Shown here: piece after piece, positions 8,623-16,718 of the stretch
Layout of the letters: each line of letters begins with the position of its first letter
How positions within the stretch are numbered: the stretch's first letter is position 1
NCBI RefSeq assembly: GCF_013778455.1
Contig: NZ_JACEHE010000016.1
Coordinates: forward strand, 1 to 64,000
DNA length: 64,000 bases
DNA from: Streptomyces himalayensis subsp. himalayensis
GTDB taxonomy: Bacteria; Actinomycetota; Actinomycetes; Streptomycetales; Streptomycetaceae
Direction of reading: 5' to 3'
Notes under the pieces: model-generated
The model's database searches: none
The model's input: the letters and a program-made list of their open reading frames with translations, nothing else
Told to the model about the DNA's origin: nothing
Made by a program: the position numbers and the translations under genes

Positions 8623-9153
8623 ATGCACGACATGGACCACCGGTTGCTGTCCGCGCTCCGCGGCTGCGGCAGGGACCCGCGGGTGGCGGCGGCCGCGCGC
8701 GCATTGTCCTGGACCGGCGAACACGGCGCCCTGTGGCTGGCCGCGGGGCTCGTGGGCGCCGCCGCCGACCGCGAGCGGCGCGACGCCTGGCTGCGCGGCA
8801 CCGCGCTGACCGCCGCCGCACACCTGGCCAGCATGGGCGTCAAGCGCATCGTGCGGCGCCCGCGCCCCGGCCACGTCGAGCCGCTGGTGCGCACCGCGAG
8901 CCGGCACTCCTTCCCCAGTTCGCACGCCACGTCGGCGGCCGCCGCGGTGGTCGCCTACGGTGCGCTGCGCCCCGGGGGCGCCCGCCTGCTGCGGCCGGTC
9001 GCCGCCGCGATGTGCGTCTCCCGCCTCGTCGCCGGTGTCCACTACCCGTCGGATGTCGCGGCGGGCGCGGCCCTGGGGGCCCTGACGGCCCGGCTCGGGG
9101 CCCGGTGGATGACCGGGGGACGACCGGTGGACGCCGGAGGGCCGGGCCGATGA
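8623..9153 (+). CDS. PAP2-family phosphatase (prenylphospho-phosphoribose phosphatase candidate)
   Basis: A 176-residue membrane phosphatase. All three PAP2 motifs are present: KRIVRRPRPG, SFPSSHATS and SRLVAGVHYPSDV, with hydrophobic helices between them. In mycobacteria a small protein of this type next to the UbiA-type transferase removes the 5-phosphate from decaprenylphosphoryl-5-phosphoribose. I chose ATG 8623 (AAGGGG 4 nt upstream); ATG 8599 and ATG 8632 are alternatives. Its stop overlaps the start of the UbiA-type gene (ATGA), so the two are translationally coupled. It diverges from the DprE1-like gene across about 170 bp that must hold both promoters. Confidence 0.8.
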   Translation: MHDMDHRLLSALRGCGRDPRVAAAARALSWTGEHGALWLAAGLVGAAADRERRDAWLRGTALTAAAHLASMGVKRIVRRPRPGHVEPLVRTASRHSFPSSHATSAAAAVVAYGALRPGGARLLRPVAAAMCVSRLVAGVHYPSDVAAGAALGALTARLGARWMTGGRPVDAGGPGR

Positions 9154-10106
9154 CCGAGCGCACCGCCGTACTCGAGCGCGAACCCCCGCGCCGCACCCCC
9201 GTCGACCAGCTGAGGAGCGGCCGACTCGGCCTCACGCTGGGCCTGTTGAGGACCGCGCGCCCCCGCCAGTGGGTGAAGAACGTGCTGGTCGTGGCGGCCC
9301 CCGCAGCCGCCGGCGAACTGTTCTCGCCCGGGGCGTTCCTCCAACTGGCGATCGTCTTCGTGCTGTTCACGGCGGCCGCCTCCGCCGTCTACATGATCAA
9401 CGACGCACGGGACGCCGAGGCCGACCGCGCCCACCCGGTCAAGTGCCGCCGTCCCGTCGCCGCGGGGCACGTGCCCGTCCCCGTCGCCTACGCCGTCGGC
9501 GGCGTCCTCGCCGTGCTCGCCCCGACCGCCGCGCTCGTGCTGTGCAACGCGCTCACGTCGGCGCTGCTCGCCGCGTACGTCGGTATGCAACTGGCGTACT
9601 GCATCAGCCTCAAGCACGTCCTCGTCGTCGACCTCGCCGTCGTCACCACGGGCTTTCTGATGCGCGCCATGATCGGCGGCCTTGCGCTGGGGATTCCGCT
9701 GTCCCGCTGGTTCCTGATCACCACGGGCTTCGGCGCGCTGTTCATGGTCTCCGCCAAGCGGTACTCCGAAGCCGTCCAGATGGCCGGAAAGGCGGGCGCC
9801 ACGCGCGCGTTGCTGAACGAGTACACCACCGGCTACCTGCGGTTCGTCTGGCAGCTCGCGGCCGGCGTCGCCGTACTCGGCTACTGCCTCTGGGCGCTGG
9901 AGGAGGGCGGCATCGCCGGCACGAGCCTGCTGCCCTGGCGGCAGCTGTCGATGGTCGCCTTCATCCTCGCGGTGCTCCGGTACGCGGTCTTCGCCGATCG
10001 CGGCACGGCGGGCGAGCCGGAGGACGTCGTGCTGCGCGACCGGGCGCTCGCCGTCATCGGCCTGGTGTGGCTGGCGATGTACGGGCTGGCGGTCGCGGAC
10101 TGGTGA
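9150..10106 (+). CDS. UbiA-type decaprenyl-phosphate phosphoribosyltransferase
   Basis: A polytopic prenyltransferase of 318 residues. The first aspartate-rich motif appears as INDARDAEADRAHPVK followed by CRRPVAAG, the UbiA signature, and ARPRQWVKN near the N-terminus is typical of the branch that moves phosphoribose from PRPP to a polyprenyl phosphate. About eight hydrophobic helices follow. The ATG at 9150 overlaps the upstream stop by 4 nt and has GGAGG 9 nt before it. The next gene overlaps in turn (GTGA). It should supply the substrate dephosphorylated by the PAP2 protein and then epimerised by the DprE1/DprE2-like pair. Confidence 0.87.
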   Translation: MTERTAVLEREPPRRTPVDQLRSGRLGLTLGLLRTARPRQWVKNVLVVAAPAAAGELFSPGAFLQLAIVFVLFTAAASAVYMINDARDAEADRAHPVKCRRPVAAGHVPVPVAYAVGGVLAVLAPTAALVLCNALTSALLAAYVGMQLAYCISLKHVLVVDLAVVTTGFLMRAMIGGLALGIPLSRWFLITTGFGALFMVSAKRYSEAVQMAGKAGATRALLNEYTTGYLRFVWQLAAGVAVLGYCLWALEEGGIAGTSLLPWRQLSMVAFILAVLRYAVFADRGTAGEPEDVVLRDRALAVIGLVWLAMYGLAVADW

Positions 10107-10657
10107 GCCGGGCACCTCAGGCACCGGGCCGCACGGCACCCGGCGGACTGCGGGCCCTCGGGCCCGAGGTGCTGGGCTTCGCGGCGGCCGGGTTCTGCGC
10201 CTACGCCGCCGACCTCGGGATCTTCCTCTGGCTGCGCGGCCCCGTGGGCCTCGACCCGCTGACCGCCAAGGCCCTGTCGTTCGTGGCGGGCTGCACGGTC
10301 GCGTACGCGGGCAACGCGCTCGGCACGTACCGCCACCGGGCGGCAGACGTCTCGCGGCTGCGGCAGTACGGCGTCTTCTTCGCGGTGAACGTCGCCGGCG
10401 CCCTCGTCCAGCTGCTGTGCCTCGCGGTGTCGCACTACGGCCTCGGGTTCACCTCCGGGGTCGCGGACACCGTCTCGGGAGCGGGCATCGGCATGGCACT
10501 CGCCACCGCGCTGCGCTTCTGGGGCACCCGGACGCTGGTCTTCCGGGCCGACAAGGGCACGGGGCAGGGGGCTCAGGACTCCGTACCGGGTACACACGGC
10601 TCCGCGCGAGGGACAGAGCGCTCCGTACGGGGCACACAGAGATCATGGACTGGCTGA
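10103..10657 (+). CDS. GtrA family membrane protein
   Basis: A 184-residue protein with four predicted membrane helices and the GtrA pattern (FAAAGFCAYAADLGIFLWL, then VAYAGNALGTYR, and a final RFWGTRTLVF). GtrA-type proteins work with polyprenyl-phosphate sugars; in mycobacteria one lies beside dprE1 and dprE2 and has been proposed to recruit or flip the arabinose lipid. GTG 10103 overlaps the UbiA-type stop (GTGA). The last 35 residues are a low-complexity tail with three imperfect repeats around PGTHGSARGTERSVRGT and probably add nothing to the fold. Its stop lies inside the next gene, a 13-nt overlap. Confidence 0.8.
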   Translation: MSRAPQAPGRTAPGGLRALGPEVLGFAAAGFCAYAADLGIFLWLRGPVGLDPLTAKALSFVAGCTVAYAGNALGTYRHRAADVSRLRQYGVFFAVNVAGALVQLLCLAVSHYGLGFTSGVADTVSGAGIGMALATALRFWGTRTLVFRADKGTGQGAQDSVPGTHGSARGTERSVRGTQRSWTG

Positions 10658-11601
10658 AGAGACTTCCCGGCATCGGACCCCTCGTCGAACGTCTGATGAC
10701 CACGCACGCGTGGCGGTCCTACGAGCGTCTCGACCGTGTGAAGTGGACCCGGCTCGCGGCGGCGATGACCTTCGTCAGTTTCATCGCGCTCTTTCCGCTG
10801 ATCACCGTGGCCGCCGCGATCGCCGCCGCGACGCTGAGCGCCGACCGCGTGCGGCAGCTCGAGGACCGGATCGCCGACCAGGTGCCGGGCATCTCCGACC
10901 AGCTGGACATCGGCGCGCTCGTGGCGAACGCCGGCACGGTCGGGGTCATCGCCGGCGCCCTGCTGCTGGTCACCGGCATCAGCTGGATCGGCCAGATGCG
11001 GGAGTGCCTGCGCGCCGTGTGGGAGTTGCCCGACAGCGAGGAGAACCCAGTCCTGCGCAAGGCCAAGGACGCCGGGGTGCTCCTCGGGCTCGGCGGCGCC
11101 GGACTCGCCTCGCTCCTCGCCTCCGCCGTCGCGTCGACCGCGGTCGGCTGGACGACACGGCAGCTCGGCATCGACGAGGGCGGCGTGGGCGGCGCGCTGC
11201 TCCAGACGGCCGCCTTCGCCATCGCCGTCCTCGCCGACTTCCTGCTGCTGCTCTACCTCCTCACCCTGCTGCCCGGCGTCCACCCGGAGCGGCGCCATCT
11301 GATCACCGCGGCACTGGTCGGCGCCGTGGGCTTCGAGCTGCTGAAGCTGCTGATCGGCAGCTATATGAGGGGAGTGGCGGCGAAGAGCATGTACGGCGCC
11401 TTCGGCGTGCCGGTGGCGCTGCTGCTGTGGATCAACTTCACCGCGAAGCTGCTGCTGGTCTGCGCCGCCTGGACGGCGACGCCGCACAAGGAACCGGAGA
11501 GCGAGCCGGTGACGGACGGGGACGAGGACGGAGGCGGCGGCGCCGGGGTCAGGGGCGCGGCCGGCGGCGCACCAGGTCCGGAAGCGGCCAGCGGCGCCTG
11601 A
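10645..11601 (+). CDS. YihY/BrkB family inner-membrane protein
   Basis: A 318-residue polytopic protein of the YihY (formerly 'ribonuclease BN') family. Visible marks are the AAAMTFVSFIALFPLITVAAA helix, SWIGQMRECLRAVWELP, and the closing YGAFGVPVALLLWINFTAKLLLVCAAW. The family's function is unsettled; it is not the tRNA-processing nuclease. ATG 10645 lies 13 nt inside the end of the GtrA gene, so it belongs to the same operon as the PAP2/UbiA/GtrA set. The last 40 residues are acidic, then glycine-alanine-rich. The final 53 nt overlap the 3' end of the convergent carboxypeptidase gene. Confidence 0.85.
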   Translation: MDWLKRLPGIGPLVERLMTTHAWRSYERLDRVKWTRLAAAMTFVSFIALFPLITVAAAIAAATLSADRVRQLEDRIADQVPGISDQLDIGALVANAGTVGVIAGALLLVTGISWIGQMRECLRAVWELPDSEENPVLRKAKDAGVLLGLGGAGLASLLASAVASTAVGWTTRQLGIDEGGVGGALLQTAAFAIAVLADFLLLLYLLTLLPGVHPERRHLITAALVGAVGFELLKLLIGSYMRGVAAKSMYGAFGVPVALLLWINFTAKLLLVCAAWTATPHKEPESEPVTDGDEDGGGGAGVRGAAGGAPGPEAASGA

Positions 11602-12832
11602 CCACGAACATGCCGGCGGCCAGCACCACCAGTAGGCCGCCCGTGATCGCCAGCGCGGTCGCGATACCGCTCGACCCCTCCTTGGTTGCGGCCGCGGGCG
11701 CCGCCTTCGCGTCCGAGGTGTCGTCGCCGGGGCCGGCGGCGCCCGCCCGGCCGCCCGCGTCGCCGCTCGAACCGCTGCCCGTGTCGGCGCTCTTCGGCGG
11801 CACGAGCTCGCCGACCGCCCTCACCTTCCCCGCGGCCTGGAAGCCCCAGTCGAACAGGGCGGCCGTCTCCTTGTAGACCTCGTTGCTCGCCTTCTTCTCC
11901 GGGTTCATGACGGTGACGAGCAGCACCCTGCCGTCGCGTTCCGCGACCCCGGTGAAGGTCGCGCCCGCATTCGTGGTGTTGCCGTTCTTCACGCCCGCGA
12001 TGCCCTTGTAGGCGTTCAGGCCGTAGTCGCCCGTCATCAGCCGGTTGGTGTTCTGGATCTCGAAGGACCCGCGCTTCGTGCCGTTCTTCGTCTTCTTCGT
12101 CTCGCCGGGGAACTGGGCCCGCACGGTCGCGCAGTAGTCGCGGAAGTCCTCATTCTGCATCCCCGAACGCGCGATCAGCGTCAGGTCGTACGCGGACGAG
12201 ACCTGGCCCGGGGCGTCGTAGCCGTCCGGGCTGACCACGTGCGTGTCCAGTGCCTGCAGTTCGTCGGCGTGCTCCTGCATCTCCTTGACGGTCTGGTCGA
12301 CGCCGCCGTTCATCGCGGACAGCACGTGCACCGCGTCATTGCCCGAGCGCAGGAAGACGCCGAGCCACAGGTCGTGGACCGTGTACGTCTCGTTCTCCTT
12401 GATGCCGACCAGGCTGGAGCCCGAGCCGATGCCCGCGAGGTCGGACGGCTCGACCTTGTGCTTCTGCGTCTTGGGGAACTTCGGCAGGACCGTGTCGGCG
12501 AAGAGCATCTTCATGGTGGACGCCGGGGGCAGCCGCCAGTGCGCGTTGTGCGAGGCCAGGACCTCGCCCGACTCGGCGTCCGCGACGATCCAGGAACGGG
12601 CCGTCAGATCCTTGGGCAGCACCGGCGCGCCCGTCCCGAGGTCCACCTGCGTGCCCGCCTTGCCCAGCCGGACGCCGCCGACGGTCGACATGTCGGCCGG
12701 CGGCTTCGCCTGGCTGCCCGCCGGCTTGTCGTCGGCGAGCGCGGGCGGGGCGATCGAAACGGTCAACAACGTGACAGAAGCCACCAAATAGGTGGCCCGT
12801 CTTTTCAAATTCAACGTGTTATAGGCAGGCAC
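11549..12832 (-). CDS. D-alanyl-D-alanine carboxypeptidase (S11, PBP5-type), membrane-anchored
   Basis: A 427-residue exported serine peptidase that trims or regulates peptidoglycan stem peptides. A signal peptide runs to about A33 (APPALA before DDKP). The active-site serine and lysine are S105 and K108 (PASTMKM) and the SGN motif is at 163-165. The third box, usually KTG, reads K282-N-G; I recall KNG variants from actinobacterial members, so I do not read it as inactive. A C-terminal hydrophobic helix (GIATALAITGGLLVVLAAGMFVV, split near its middle by glycines) followed by arginines anchors the protein. GTG 12832 gives a sensible signal peptide; no clear ribosome site is seen. It overlaps the convergent YihY gene by 53 bp. 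Confidence 0.87.
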   Translation of the reverse strand: MPAYNTLNLKRRATYLVASVTLLTVSIAPPALADDKPAGSQAKPPADMSTVGGVRLGKAGTQVDLGTGAPVLPKDLTARSWIVADAESGEVLASHNAHWRLPPASTMKMLFADTVLPKFPKTQKHKVEPSDLAGIGSGSSLVGIKENETYTVHDLWLGVFLRSGNDAVHVLSAMNGGVDQTVKEMQEHADELQALDTHVVSPDGYDAPGQVSSAYDLTLIARSGMQNEDFRDYCATVRAQFPGETKKTKNGTKRGSFEIQNTNRLMTGDYGLNAYKGIAGVKNGNTTNAGATFTGVAERDGRVLLVTVMNPEKKASNEVYKETAALFDWGFQAAGKVRAVGELVPPKSADTGSGSSGDAGGRAGAAGPGDDTSDAKAAPAAATKEGSSGIATALAITGGLLVVLAAGMFVVRRRWPLPDLVRRRPRP

Positions 12833-12941
12833 GATCGAGAACGTACAGGGCGCCGATGGGGATGTCGTCGCCGAGGCACGTCGTGTTTCACCCTCCCCAC
12901 CCCGCGCGGGACACCGGGCGGCGGACGGCGATACTGGACGT

Positions 12942-13184
12942 ATGAAGCTCAGCCGCCCCATCTCCTGGTTCCTGCTCGCCTTCGGGGTGTGGAGCTGGGT
13001 CATCTGGATCACTTTCGTCAAGAACCTCTGGAAGGACGCCAGCGGGCTCGCGTTCGACGACGCGGGCGACCCGACCGGCTACTTCTGGGTGCACCTGCTG
13101 CTGGCCGTCGTCTCCTTTGTCCTGGGGACGGCCATCGGAGTCATCGGGTTGCGCGGACTGCGCGCACTGCGCCGCAAGTCATAG
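12942..13184 (+). CDS. SCO4848-family small membrane protein
   Basis: An 80-residue protein with two membrane helices (residues 5-27 and 48-70) around a short acidic loop, ending in a basic RALRRKS tail. It matches what I recall of the 'SCO4848 family membrane protein' group, which sits beside a D,D-carboxypeptidase in streptomycetes, as it does here. The function is unknown. ATG 12942 is 109 bp from the divergent carboxypeptidase start, so the two share a promoter region. A very strong terminator follows 13 nt after the stop. Confidence 0.85.
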   Translation: MKLSRPISWFLLAFGVWSWVIWITFVKNLWKDASGLAFDDAGDPTGYFWVHLLLAVVSFVLGTAIGVIGLRGLRALRRKS

Positions 13185-13197
13185 GACAGCGCTCGTG

Positions 13198-13223
13198 AGA
13201 AGGCCCTCCTCGGAGGGCCTTCT
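13198..13223 (+). terminator. perfect 12-bp hairpin terminator
   Basis: AGAAGGCCCTCC and GGAGGGCCTTCT flank a 2-nt centre, followed by TGG rather than a T-run. It ends the small membrane-protein gene and isolates it from the metallophosphoesterase gene. Confidence 0.85.
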
Positions 13224-13273
13224 GGACGGCGCAACCAGAACGGCTCAACGGTCAACCGGAAGGCGGCTCAGCC

Positions 13274-14689
13274 GTGGTCATCGTGTTCGTGCTCGTCGGC
13301 CTCGCCGTGCTGTCGGCGTTCTGCGGGCTCCAGTGGTACGCGTGGCGCCGTGTCGTGCGCGACACGACGGCCCGCGGCTCGGCCGCGCGGCGTATGGGCA
13401 GCGTCGTCTTCATCGCGGGGCCGCTGCTCATGTTCGGAGCCTTCGGGAGCACCCGTGCGGAGGCACCCTTCTGGCTGCAGCAGGTGCTGGCATGGCCCGG
13501 CTATCTGTGGATGGCGTTCTCCCTGTATCTCGTGCTGGCGCTGCTGGTGGGGGAGTTCATACGTCCCCTGCTGCGGCGGTGGCCGGCGCGGAGGGATTCC
13601 GAGGCCGGGGCCCCAGGCGGGCACGGCAGCGGCACGGTGCCCCAGCGGCTCGAGCACCCGGTCGGGGCCGGGGACCGGACGGCAGCAGGTGGCGTGCGCG
13701 GGCCGGAGCCCGAGCCGGAGCTGGGCGCCGAGCCCGAAGACGCGCCCGTGCCGGCCACCGGCCCCGAACTCGTGGGCGAGCCGGCGCAGGAACCCGTCGT
13801 GGGCGAGCCCGCGCAGGAGCCCGTCCCCGCCGCGGCTACCGTCACGGCCCCGGCCGGCGGAGGCCCCTCCCGCCGCCTCTTCGTCTCCCGCATCGTGGGC
13901 GGCGCCGCCGCGGCCGTCGCCCTCGGAACCGTCGGCAACGGGGCGTACGGCGTGCTCAGCGGCCCCAAGGTGAAGCGGCTCACCGTGCCGCTGGCCAAAC
14001 TGCCGCGCGCGGCGCACGGGTTCCGGATCGCCGTGGTCAGCGACATCCACCTCGGCCCGACGCTGGGGCGCGGCTTCGCGCAGCGTGTCGTCGACCGCAT
14101 CAACGCGACGCAGCCCGACCTCATCGCCGTCGTCGGCGATCTGGTCGACGGCAGCGTCGAGAACCTCGGGCCCGCCGTCGAGCCCCTCGCCCAGCTGCGC
14201 GCACGGCACGGCGCCTACTTCGTCACGGGCAACCACGAGTACTTCTCCGGCGCCGAGCAGTGGGTCGACCACGTGCAGGAACTCGGCCTGCGCGCGCTGC
14301 AGAACGCGCGCGTCGAGATGGACGGCTTCGACCTCGCGGGCGTCAACGACATCTCCGGCGACGACTACGGCGACGGCCCTGACTACGTCAAGGCCCTCGG
14401 GGACCGGGACACCGCCCGCGCCGCCGTGCTCCTCGCCCACCAGCCCGTGATGATCCACGAGGCGGTCGAGCACGGCGTCGACCTCCAGCTCTCCGGTCAC
14501 ACCCACGGCGGACAGCTGTGGCCCGGCAACTTGATCGCGGGCGCGGCGAATCCGACGCTCGCTGGGCTCGAGCAGTACGGCGACACGCAGCTGTACGTGT
14601 CCCGGGGCGCGGGCGCGTGGGGGCCGCCGGTACGGGTGGGAGCACCCTCCGACATCACGGTCGTGGAACTCGCCTCGAAGCAGGCCTGA
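13274..14689 (+). CDS. membrane metallophosphoesterase
   Basis: A 471-residue protein with four N-terminal membrane helices (to about residue 100), a roughly 100-residue proline/glutamate/alanine linker with repeated 'GEPAQEPV', a basic SRRLFVSR stretch before a hydrophobic segment, and a calcineurin-like phosphoesterase domain from about residue 255. Metal-binding motifs are seen in order: VVSDIHLGP, VVGDLVDG, TGNHEYF, LAHQPV and SGHTHGGQLWP. Members of this type can act on lipid-linked or nucleotide phosphates; the substrate is not identifiable. GTG 13274 has GGAAGG about 11 nt upstream. The catalytic domain probably faces outward, since a Tat-like RR precedes a helix, but that is inference. 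Confidence 0.87.
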   Translation: MVIVFVLVGLAVLSAFCGLQWYAWRRVVRDTTARGSAARRMGSVVFIAGPLLMFGAFGSTRAEAPFWLQQVLAWPGYLWMAFSLYLVLALLVGEFIRPLLRRWPARRDSEAGAPGGHGSGTVPQRLEHPVGAGDRTAAGGVRGPEPEPELGAEPEDAPVPATGPELVGEPAQEPVVGEPAQEPVPAAATVTAPAGGGPSRRLFVSRIVGGAAAAVALGTVGNGAYGVLSGPKVKRLTVPLAKLPRAAHGFRIAVVSDIHLGPTLGRGFAQRVVDRINATQPDLIAVVGDLVDGSVENLGPAVEPLAQLRARHGAYFVTGNHEYFSGAEQWVDHVQELGLRALQNARVEMDGFDLAGVNDISGDDYGDGPDYVKALGDRDTARAAVLLAHQPVMIHEAVEHGVDLQLSGHTHGGQLWPGNLIAGAANPTLAGLEQYGDTQLYVSRGAGAWGPPVRVGAPSDITVVELASKQA

Positions 14690-14770
14690 GCAGGGCCGTC
14701 CTGAGGGAGACCTACGGCCGTCCTGAGGCCGGCCTGCTGAGGCCGGCCTGACGCCGTCCTGGCCGGGACT

Positions 14771-14959
14771 GTGGCATCTCGCGATGCCCTGCATCATGTG
14801 TCGGACCCGTGTGCACCGTGTGGTGGCGCACCCTTCGACGACACCATCCTGCTGGTCTCCGCACTGGCCGCGAACGCCGTGCGCCACGGGCCCGTACCGG
14901 AGTGGGACTTCGAGGTGGCGGCGTTGGTCGGGGCGGCCGAGGGTGCCGCGGGACCGTGA
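14771..14959 (+). CDS. short ORF resembling a HATPase N-box fragment
   Basis: A 62-residue frame starting with GTG. The middle (FDDTILLVSALAANAVRHG) resembles the N-box of SpoIIAB/RsbW-type ATPases (usually LLVSELVTNAxRHG), but no G-box or ATP lid follows, so it cannot be a complete kinase. There is no convincing ribosome site. It may be a degenerate remnant of an anti-sigma-type ATPase or a non-coding frame. It is convergent with the two-component kinase gene. Confidence 0.35.
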   Translation: MASRDALHHVSDPCAPCGGAPFDDTILLVSALAANAVRHGPVPEWDFEVAALVGAAEGAAGP

Positions 14960-15029
14960 TTCCCGTTCGGGTGGGCGTACGCGGCGCGGCCAAGCCCTGT
15001 GCCGGACCTCGCACCATCGAGCAGTCCGC

Positions 15030-16667
15030 TCACGCCGGGGGCGGCCGCGTGCCCGTACCGTCCGGCTGCGCGGACGGCCGTGTGCGCGTACCGCCCGGCT
15101 GCGTGGACTGTCGCGTGCCCGTACCGTCCGGCTTCTCGCCGAGCCGGAGCCGACCGGTGCTGGCCGGCCACTCGGCGGGGGAGGCCGCAGGGGAGTCCGC
15201 GGCCTCCGTACATGCCGGCAGCGTCACCGTCACAGCCAGCCCCGCGCCCGGCGACGTCCTGACGTCGACGGAGCCGCCGTGGGCCGTGACCACGCCTTGC
15301 ACGATGGCCATGCCCAGGCCGCTGCCCGGGGCCCCACCCGTGCGGAAGAACCGGTCGAAGATGCGGGCCGCGTCCTCCTCCGCGAGCCCGGGGCCCTCGT
15401 CGGCGACGCACAGCCGGACCATCCCGTGCTCACGCGCCAGTTCCACCCGGGCGGCGGCATCCGGCGGAGTATGGGTGCGTACGTTGCCCAGCAGATTGCC
15501 GAGGACCTGGCGCAGCCCCGACTCGTCGGCGTGCACCAGCAGCGCGCCGTCGGCTGCGACGGACAGCGGGCGGTCCGGCTGCTGGGCGCGCAGATCCGCG
15601 GCCGCGTCGCGCACGAGACGGCTCAGATCGACGTTGCGGAAGCGCAGTTCGGGCTGCTGGTCCAGGCGCGCCAGCGTCAGCAGCTCGTCGACCAGCCGTC
15701 CCATCCGGTCGACCTCCCCGCGCATCCGGATCCCCGCACGGGCCCGGTCCTCCGGGTCGTTCAGCATCCCCTGGTCGTACAGCTGGAGATACCCGCGGAT
15801 GGCGGCCAGCGGTGTACGCAGCTCGTGCGAGGCGTCCGCGACGAAGCGGCGCAGCTGCGCGGCGCTGCGTTCGCGCGTGTCGAACGCCGACTGCACCTGG
15901 TGCAGCATCGAGTTGAGGGCGACCCGCAGCTGCTCGATCTCCGTGACGGGGTCCCGGCTGGACGGCACGCGTCGCGTCAGGTCGCCCTCGGCGATGGCGG
16001 ACGCCGTCTCCACCATGTCCTCCAGCGGCCGCAGCCGATGGTGCGCCCCGATCATCGTCAGCACCGCGAGCAGCGCCAGCAGCATGGTCCCGAAGACCAG
16101 ATCCAGCTTGAGCGCCTTGGTGACGCTCTCGTGCACGGCGCTCGTCTCCATGGCGATCAGCATGGCCGTGCCGTCGCTGAGCCGTGCCCCCACCGCGCGG
16201 AAGGCGTCACCTCCCAACGCGATGTCACGCGGCTCCCCGTCGTCGCTGAACGCCTCCGCGTCGCCGACGGCTGACGCCAGTTCGCGCTGCCGCGGCGTCG
16301 GCTCGAAAGCGCCGAGCGACACGGGCTCACCGTCGTCGTCGACGGTCACGAACAGCGTTTCCGGGCCCGGCAGCGCATCCGCCCCGCTCAGGTCCGGGGC
16401 CATGTGGTCCCGGACGAAGGCCAGGGAGCTCAGCGACTCGATCTCCCGCATGCTGAGGCCGCTGCGCTAGAGCGAGTCCCGCGAGGAGGTGAGCGACGAA
16501 TCGACGCTCGCGGTCAGGTAGTGCCGCATGCCCATGAGGCTGACCGCGGTCGCCGCGACGATGCCGAGGGCCAGGAGTGCCACGTTCACGAGGGTGAGCT
16601 TGGCGCGCAGCGAGTGCATCCCGCGGGGCCGGCACCAGCGCCAGTCCCAACCGCCCGCCATCCACAT
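15030..16667 (-). pseudogene. sensor histidine kinase, interrupted by an in-frame amber codon
   Basis: The minus-strand frame from ATG 16667 (GGGGAGG 8 nt upstream) encodes a membrane kinase: first helix in RAKLTLVNVALLALGIVAAT, extracytoplasmic sensor, second helix, HAMP, H-box FVADASHELRTPLAAIRGY, N-box QVLGNLLGNVRTHTPP, and DEGPGL and GSGLGMAIV boxes. Codon 67 (16467-16469) is TAG, in frame on both sides. A downstream ATG at 16451 could make a 473-residue protein lacking the first helix. A normal Q, E, K, S, L, W or Y codon is one base away, so this may be a real nonsense mutation or a read error. The tail has three repeats around QPDGTGTRP. The cognate regulator gene lies 51 nt upstream of ATG 16667. 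Confidence 0.8.
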
Positions 16668-16718
16668 CCCGCCGCCTCCCCGTGCCCTCTGCCCGCATCC
16701 GGCCACCGCGCTCGCCTC

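Noticed and set aside
12394..12460. Altered third motif (KNG for KTG) in the D,D-carboxypeptidase as a sign of inactivity
   Set aside because: The SxxK and SGN motifs are intact and I recall KNG variants in active actinobacterial relatives.
16467..16706. The upstream 79-residue frame as a separate small membrane protein
   Set aside because: It is in the same frame as the kinase, has the kinase's first helix, and is ended only by the TAG; it is better read as the N-terminus of the interrupted kinase.
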